The notes beneath the pieces were generated by a model that was not told the DNA's origin, did not search any database, and saw only the letters and a list, made by a program, of their open reading frames with translations. A DNA stretch of 9,190 nucleotides from assembly GCA_003694975.1 (NCBI GenBank), contig RFJH01000362.1, forward strand, positions 1-9,190, given 5' to 3'. A program made the position numbers and the translations under genes. Shown here one piece after another: positions 5,583 to 9,190 of this stretch. Position 1 is the stretch's first letter, and every line of letters begins with the position of its first letter. This stretch comes from Anaerolineae bacterium. Its GTDB lineage: Bacteria; Chloroflexota; Anaerolineae; Anaerolineales; Villigracilaceae.

Positions 5583-7547
5583 TTACCATTCTTCGAAGAA
5601 ATCATCATCGCCGCGTTTATGTCGCTTACGCGCGATAACCTCATCGAGATCGGGATCGTATTCAATTTCAACGTACTTTTTCTTTCTCTTTTTCTTCTTC
5701 TTTTTCTTCTTCGGTTCGTCGCGTTCCTCTTCTTCCTCGCCGCTTTTCTCGCTACCGCCTTCGATCAATTCGGGGCGCAAGGTGAAGATCTCCTCCAGCG
5801 ACGCGGTTTCCATATCCACGGCGCTGTCGGCTTCCGCTGCTCTCTCAGCCTCGACTGCCATGGCGGTTTCTTCGGCAGCCTCGCCTGGTTCCACTTCGGG
5901 CGCAACGGTCGCAGCCTCGTCGGCAACGACAGGGAGTCTTTCCTCGGCCTCAACCTTTTCCTCTGCAGCAGGCAACGCCGTTTCCCCTTCCTGGGCGGGC
6001 TTTTCTTCCTCGGCGGTGGCCTCTTCCGCAGCAGCAGGTTCTTCGGGTTCGGGGAATGTGATCGCGGCCAGCGTCTCCTGAATGTTTTGCATGGCTTTCG
6101 GGCCGATGCCGGGCAGGCCGAGTACTTTATCCGGGTCGACCTTCATCGCCAGCAGGAGGTCACCAACCGTCTCATACTCTGCCTCGGTGAGAATGGTATA
6201 GACGTACTCCTTGAGTGGAAGATCTGCCAGCGGCATCTCGAAGGCCACCGGCGGAATCTCAGCGCGCGCGGCTGCCACGCGCTCCTCCTCTTGCCGACGA
6301 GCATCCTCCTCGATCTGAATAGTGCGGCGTTCCACGCGGTCTACGAACTGGGCCAGCGCCTGATATTCCTCCGGGGTGAGCGGACGGCCTTCGGCCTTGC
6401 GAGTCAGAATCTCTTCGATGACGGGGATATTTTCCACCGCCACCGGCAACATCTCGGCCAGTTCTTTATCGGTTTGCAACTTGGTGATGGCATCTCCCGC
6501 GGCCTCCGTCAGGCTCTTGATATCAATACGCCAGCCGGTCAGTTTGGCCGCCAGGCGCGCGTTCTGGCCATCGCGCCCAATAGCCAGGCTCAACTGGTCT
6601 TCCGTCACCACCACGGTGGCAGTGCGCCCTTTCTCCTCCGTTTCGGAGAGATAGACTCCCACTACCCTGGCCGGGCTGAGCGCCTTGGAGATATAAATTA
6701 CCGGGTCGGGATTCCACTCGATGATATCAATCTTCTCATCGTGCAGTTCACGCACGATGGCCTGAATACGAATGCCCTTGACGCCCACGCAGGCGCCTAC
6801 CGGGTCTACCCCCGGCTGTGTGGCGGAGACGGCCACTTTCGCACGGTGACCTGCCTCGCGCGCAATGGCGCGAATCTCCACAATGCCATGGTAGATCTCC
6901 GGAACCTCGTTTTCCAGCAGGCGGCGTAAGAAATTGCGGTGGGCGCGCGAGAGGATAATCTGTGGTCCACGCGGTGTGTCCTTGACCTCCAGGACAAGAG
7001 CGCGCACGCGGTCATGCACACGGAAACGTTCACCGGGGATCTTCTGGCTGTTGGGCATCAGGCCTTCGGCTTTGACATCAAGCCCAAGAGTAATTCCCTG
7101 GGGGCCAATGGCCTGTACCACACCGCTGACAATCTCACCCAGTTGACGCTGGAAGTATTGCAATTGGGCATTGCGCTCCGCCTCGCGCAGACGTTGCTGG
7201 ATGACCTGTCGTGCTGTCTGTACGGCAATACGGCCGAAGTCGTCTGGCGTGGCCTCGACGATGATCATATCGCCAACCTGGGCTTCGGGGTTGACTCGAC
7301 GCGCTTCCTCCAGACTGACCTCGGTGCGCTCATCCTGGACCTCTTCCACCACCTCTTTCTCGGCGAAGATGGTCACTTTGCCGGTTTCCGGGTCCACTTT
7401 GGCCTCGACGTGTTGCGCGTTTGACGCGTTGACAGAACGCCGATAAGCGGAAACCATAGCGGCCTCGATGGCCGCCAGGATGATTTCCTTCGGCAACTGC
7501 TTCTCTTCCAACACCTCGTTGAAGGCCAGTGCGAACTCGCTTTTCAT
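5583..7547 (-). CDS. nusA: Transcription termination/antitermination factor NusA with extended charged C-terminus
   Basis: NusA binds RNA polymerase and nascent RNA to modulate pausing, termination and antitermination. The 654-residue protein has the N-terminal polymerase-binding domain (1 to ~125), an S1 domain (~135-200), KH1 with GVDPVGACVGVKGIRIQAIV (246-265) and KH2 with EDQLSLAIGRDGQNARLAAK (316-335). A helical hairpin-type segment at ~440-497 (containing LPGIGPKAMQNI, 478-489) resembles the acidic-repeat/HhH modules of long NusA proteins. Then comes a disordered Glu/Ala-rich stretch (498-611), a lysine cluster (613-624, eleven K and one R) and an acidic tail ending DDDFFEEW. B. subtilis NusA has 371 residues and E. 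coli 495, so this tail is unusually long. It is the first gene of the operon; rimP, its usual upstream partner, is absent. A GGAG 12 nt upstream is a weak ribosome binding site. Confidence 0.97.
   Translation of the reverse strand: MKSEFALAFNEVLEEKQLPKEIILAAIEAAMVSAYRRSVNASNAQHVEAKVDPETGKVTIFAEKEVVEEVQDERTEVSLEEARRVNPEAQVGDMIIVEATPDDFGRIAVQTARQVIQQRLREAERNAQLQYFQRQLGEIVSGVVQAIGPQGITLGLDVKAEGLMPNSQKIPGERFRVHDRVRALVLEVKDTPRGPQIILSRAHRNFLRRLLENEVPEIYHGIVEIRAIAREAGHRAKVAVSATQPGVDPVGACVGVKGIRIQAIVRELHDEKIDIIEWNPDPVIYISKALSPARVVGVYLSETEEKGRTATVVVTEDQLSLAIGRDGQNARLAAKLTGWRIDIKSLTEAAGDAITKLQTDKELAEMLPVAVENIPVIEEILTRKAEGRPLTPEEYQALAQFVDRVERRTIQIEEDARRQEEERVAAARAEIPPVAFEMPLADLPLKEYVYTILTEAEYETVGDLLLAMKVDPDKVLGLPGIGPKAMQNIQETLAAITFPEPEEPAAAEEATAEEEKPAQEGETALPAAEEKVEAEERLPVVADEAATVAPEVEPGEAAEETAMAVEAERAAEADSAVDMETASLEEIFTLRPELIEGGSEKSGEEEEERDEPKKKKKKKKRKKKYVEIEYDPDLDEVIARKRHKRGDDDFFEEW
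5676..5712 (-). repeat. Homopurine (A/G) tract encoding the NusA lysine cluster
   Basis: The coding strand is purine-only for 37 nt, made of AAG, AAA and AGA codons, and encodes eleven lysines and one arginine at NusA residues 613-624. Runs reach five adenines. Such a tract is prone to replication slippage and to ribosome or polymerase sliding, and is also a place where an indel error in assembly would be likely. The frame stays open and leads to a sensible acidic C-terminus, which argues that the sequence is correct here. Confidence 0.7.
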
Positions 7548-7577
7548 AATCTTTTCTTACTCCAATCGTTGGCTTAT

Positions 7578-7608
7578 GGGGAAGGCCTGGATTACTTTCT
7601 GCCTCCCC
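7578..7608 (-). promoter_or_regulatory. Second hairpin of the nusA leader
   Basis: On the minus strand GGGGAGGC (7601-7608) can pair with GCCTTCCCC (7578-7586) with one bulged T around a 14-nt loop. The pairing hides a GGGGAGG stretch that would otherwise look like a Shine-Dalgarno sequence, although no start codon lies at a proper distance from it. It sits between the first hairpin and the nusA start and might be part of a regulatory leader. Function is inferred only from position. Confidence 0.35.
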
Positions 7609-7621
7609 TGCCTTACAAGCA

Positions 7622-7646
7622 GAAAAGTGGGGGATGCCCACTTTTC
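7622..7646 (-). promoter_or_regulatory. Perfect 10-bp hairpin in the nusA leader (possible attenuator)
   Basis: GAAAAGTGGG (7622-7631) and CCCACTTTTC (7637-7646) are perfect inverted repeats separated by 5 nt. In the nusA transcript the stem has an A-rich 5' arm and a T-rich 3' arm (CTTTTC) with GC pairs near the loop, a shape close to an intrinsic terminator but with the U-run inside the stem. It lies roughly 20 nt after the predicted transcription start and about 75 nt before nusA. It could serve as an attenuator, a stabilising 5' hairpin or a processing site. NusA autoregulation by attenuation is known for E. coli, but nothing here proves it. Confidence 0.5.
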
Positions 7647-7672
7647 AACGCTTTCGGTATTGACCTGCCGCT

Positions 7673-7701
7673 ATTTTAGCACAGAAAGCGGTGAGTTGCA
7701 A
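7673..7701 (-). promoter_or_regulatory. Predicted sigma-A/70 promoter of the nusA operon
   Basis: The minus strand has TTGCAA (7696-7701) as -35 and TAAAAT (7673-7678) as -10, with an exact 17-nt spacer. These match the consensus hexamers at 4 of 6 and 5 of 6 positions. Transcription would start near 7666, giving a leader of about 120 nt before the nusA ATG. It is the best promoter found in the window and fits nusA as first gene of the operon. Confidence 0.6.
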
Positions 7702-7702
7702 G

Positions 7703-7708
7703 TATAAT
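7703..7708 (+). promoter_or_regulatory. Perfect -10 box (TATAAT) of menG, leaderless configuration
   Basis: TATAAT on the plus strand ends 7 nt before the ATG at 7716, so transcription would begin at or next to the A of that ATG. No Shine-Dalgarno sequence and no convincing -35 hexamer precede it. This arrangement is typical of leaderless genes in Deinococcus, Actinobacteria and other groups. Confidence 0.55.
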
Positions 7709-7715
7709 GATTGCC

Positions 7716-8426
7716 ATGTCTTCCCCAAGTAAAGAGAACACCTTTTCAACGCCCCCGCCGGGGCACGTGCGCGCCATGTTCGACCGAGTGGCACGACGCT
7801 ACGACCTGATGAACCGCCTGATGACTTTCGGACAGGATACCCGTTGGCGGAAGGAGGTCATCCGTCGCGCCCGCCTGACCCCCGGCGCACGCCTCCTGGA
7901 CCTGGGGGCCGGCACCGGCGACTTGGCGTGGGAGGCCCTCCAACAGGAACCCACGACCCTGCCGGTTGCAGTAGATTTTTCCCTGGAAATGATGCGCATG
8001 GGGCAACGACGCGGGCGATCCCTGGCATGGACAGCGGGTGATGCGCTCTCCCTCCCCTTCCCTGAGAACGTGTTCGATGCTGTGGTTTCGGCGTTCCTGG
8101 TACGCAATGTGCGCGATGTTCCACGCCTCCTGCGGGAGAAATACCGTTTGCTCAGGCCCGGCGGACGGCTGGTCATTCTGGATACCACGCGTCCACGCGC
8201 AGGAGTTCTGCAGCCCCTGGTTCGCCTGTACCTGCGCACCATTATTCCACTCTTAGGAGCGTTGGTGGCCGGCCTACGCGAGGACTATGATTATCTGGTT
8301 ACATCCACAGAGAACTTCCTGCGCGCCGAGGAACTGGCGGCACACATGGCCGCAGCCGGCTTTCGTCGTATCGGATTCCGTCGGCTGATGTTTGGAACGG
8401 TGGCAATACATTGGGGTGAGAAGTGA
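7716..8426 (+). CDS. menG: Demethylmenaquinone methyltransferase-like protein (UbiE/MenG family)
   Basis: UbiE/MenG enzymes transfer a methyl group from SAM to demethylmenaquinone (or a ubiquinone precursor), the last step of menaquinone synthesis. From the ATG at 7716 the protein has 236 residues, close to the usual ~230-250. The family N-terminal block MFDRVARRYDLMNRLMTFG (21-39) is followed by W44 and the SAM-binding LDLGAGTGDLA (61-71). Then come GDALSLPFPENVFDAVVSAF (108-127) and RLLRPGGRLVILDTTRP (144-160), and the C-terminal TENFLRAEELAAHMAAAGF (198-216) with an end block GTVAIHWGEK. An alternative ATG at 7707 lies inside the TATAAT box, so I prefer 7716. A menaquinone rather than ubiquinone substrate is inferred from the guessed lineage. 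It is transcribed away from nusA. Confidence 0.85.
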   Translation: MSSPSKENTFSTPPPGHVRAMFDRVARRYDLMNRLMTFGQDTRWRKEVIRRARLTPGARLLDLGAGTGDLAWEALQQEPTTLPVAVDFSLEMMRMGQRRGRSLAWTAGDALSLPFPENVFDAVVSAFLVRNVRDVPRLLREKYRLLRPGGRLVILDTTRPRAGVLQPLVRLYLRTIIPLLGALVAGLREDYDYLVTSTENFLRAEELAAHMAAAGFRRIGFRRLMFGTVAIHWGEK

Positions 8427-9157
8427 AGGCGCGCGATTGGGAGAAAGCCGCCTTGTGTGGTGAACCCTCCTACGTCTGGCGTGAGGGACAGCAACGTCGC
8501 CTGGAGATGATCCTGCGCGCGGCGGGGGAGCGGGTACGCGGCCGCGTGCTGGAGAACGGCTGTGGGGTGGGGATGTACGCCAAGTATCTGGCCGAAGAGG
8601 GTGGAGAGGTCATCGGGTTGGAGTACGACTTCGACCGTTGCCTTGTAGCCGCGTCGCGTGCCCCTCACACCGTCAACGCGGCCGGTGAGGCGTTGCCCTT
8701 TCCCGACGCGACCTTCGACCTGATACTCAGTCACGAGGTCATTGAACACGTCCGCGACGACCGACTGGCAATCCATGAGATGGTGCGCGTGTTGCGCCCG
8801 GCAGGTCGTCTGGTGCTCTTTTGCCCCAATCGGGGATATCCTTTTGAAACCCATGGTGTGTATTGGAAAGGGCGCTATCATTTCGGGAACATCCCCCTGG
8901 TCAACTACCTGCCGCGCCGTTGGCGAGACCATCTCGCCCCGCACGTTCGAGTCTACTCGCGACGCGACCTGGAGAATCTCTTTGCCGACCTACCCGTGAT
9001 TTTTTTACAACGGACGATCATCTACGGGGGATACGATAATCTTGTTGCACGCTTTGGTACTCTGGGAAAAGGGTTGCGTGCAATTCTACAATTTCTGGAG
9101 AAAACGCCCCTCAAGGCTTTCGGTCTCTCGCATTTCTGGGTGGTGGAGAAGCGGTGA
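8423..9157 (+). CDS. Class I SAM-dependent methyltransferase (type 11 fold), substrate unknown
   Basis: The 244-residue protein has a class I SAM-binding core. Motif I is VLENGCGVGMYAKYLA (42-57), followed by the acidic loop GLEYD (65-69) and a motif II-like AGEALPFPDATFDLILSHEV (87-106) continuing to IEHV. The next block is EMVRVLRPAGRLVLFCPNRG (119-138). The region after 140 is rich in aromatic and basic residues (YWKGRYHFGN, LPRRWRDHL), probably the substrate lid. The start is GTG at 8423, overlapping the menG stop (GTGA), with GGGGTGAG just upstream, so the two are translationally coupled. No signal peptide or membrane segment is visible. The substrate cannot be read from the sequence; a quinone, lipid or sugar is possible, and coupling to menG makes a link to quinone or lipid metabolism plausible but unproven. 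Confidence 0.85.
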   Translation: MKARDWEKAALCGEPSYVWREGQQRRLEMILRAAGERVRGRVLENGCGVGMYAKYLAEEGGEVIGLEYDFDRCLVAASRAPHTVNAAGEALPFPDATFDLILSHEVIEHVRDDRLAIHEMVRVLRPAGRLVLFCPNRGYPFETHGVYWKGRYHFGNIPLVNYLPRRWRDHLAPHVRVYSRRDLENLFADLPVIFLQRTIIYGGYDNLVARFGTLGKGLRAILQFLEKTPLKAFGLSHFWVVEKR

Positions 9158-9190
9158 GGCCGTTTACAGGCTGCGCGGCTATTGCTCTTC
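9154..9190 (+). CDS. Possible 5' end of a third gene, cut by window edge
   Basis: A GTG at 9154 overlaps the stop of the upstream methyltransferase as GTGA, the same junction seen between menG and that gene. GGAG at 9145-9148 sits 5 nt upstream, a good ribosome binding site. The twelve visible codons read MRPFTGCAAIAL then Leu: a short basic start followed by small and hydrophobic residues, which could begin a membrane segment or signal peptide. The frame is open to the edge. Too little is present to name a product. Confidence 0.45.
   Translation, partial: MRPFTGCAAIAL

Noticed and set aside
5529..6929. 466-codon open frame on the plus strand, antisense to nusA
   Set aside because: It is long only because the GC-biased and Glu/Lys-rich nusA coding strand leaves few stops opposite. 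The product has Phe/Leu runs that mirror the lysine/glutamate codons, and nusA on the other strand is certain.
7622..7646. Hairpin as the terminator of a gene converging on this region
   Set aside because: The flanking genes nusA and menG diverge, so no transcript from either should end here. It also lacks a T-run after the stem in either direction, so a leader role is more likely.
7707..7715. Earlier ATG of menG at 7707
   Set aside because: It overlaps the TATAAT box and has no Shine-Dalgarno sequence. The ATG at 7716 is placed where transcription from that box would begin. If the box is not a promoter, the 7707 start remains possible and adds only three residues.
8291..8944. 217-codon open frame on the minus strand over the two methyltransferase genes
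   Set aside because: The plus-strand genes here carry clear SAM-binding motifs and a coupled GTGA junction. The antisense product is featureless.

Overview
The window holds a conserved bacterial translation and RNA-processing operon on the minus strand, and a divergent methyltransferase gene pair on the plus strand. The minus-strand genes, in transcription order, are nusA, ylxR (rnpM), infB, rbfA, nrnA (DHH/DHHA1 phosphoesterase), truB and ribF. ribF runs off the left edge of the window. The plus-strand genes are a MenG/UbiE-type quinone methyltransferase, a second class I SAM methyltransferase that overlaps it, and probably the first codons of a third gene at the right edge.

The sequence is moderately GC-rich. 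The gene order, the short IF2, the very long acidic and lysine-rich NusA tail, the lack of rimP and ylxQ, and a MenG-like gene suggest a menaquinone-using bacterium outside the Proteobacteria. My best guess is Chloroflexota (Anaerolineae-like). This is inference from content and was not tested by any search.

Layout: positions 1-862 ribF (partial); 906-1832 truB; 1833-1941 a 109-bp gap with a strong truB ribosome binding site and a tandem 9-bp repeat; 1942-2898 nrnA; 2901-3269 rbfA; 3273-5066 infB; 5067-5211 a 145-bp gap with two mutually exclusive hairpins; 5212-5523 ylxR; 5583-7547 nusA; 7548-7715 a divergent regulatory region; 7716-8426 menG; 8423-9157 a SAM methyltransferase; 9154 to the edge, a possible next gene. 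No gap exceeds 300 bp. I saw no tRNA, rRNA, CRISPR array or mobile element.

The minus-strand products work together. NusA controls RNA polymerase pausing, termination and antitermination. IF2 and RbfA act in initiation and 30S maturation. TruB makes the tRNA T-loop pseudouridine. NrnA degrades nanoRNA and pAp. RnpM (YlxR) is a small RNA-binding protein linked to RNase P. RibF makes FMN and FAD and is a common passenger of this operon. The promoter region between nusA and menG is the most informative non-coding part: a good minus-strand promoter lies almost on top of a plus-strand TATAAT placed so that menG mRNA would be leaderless, and the nusA leader contains two hairpins. The coding content is mostly well-known housekeeping genes, and I found no clear evidence of a novel system.
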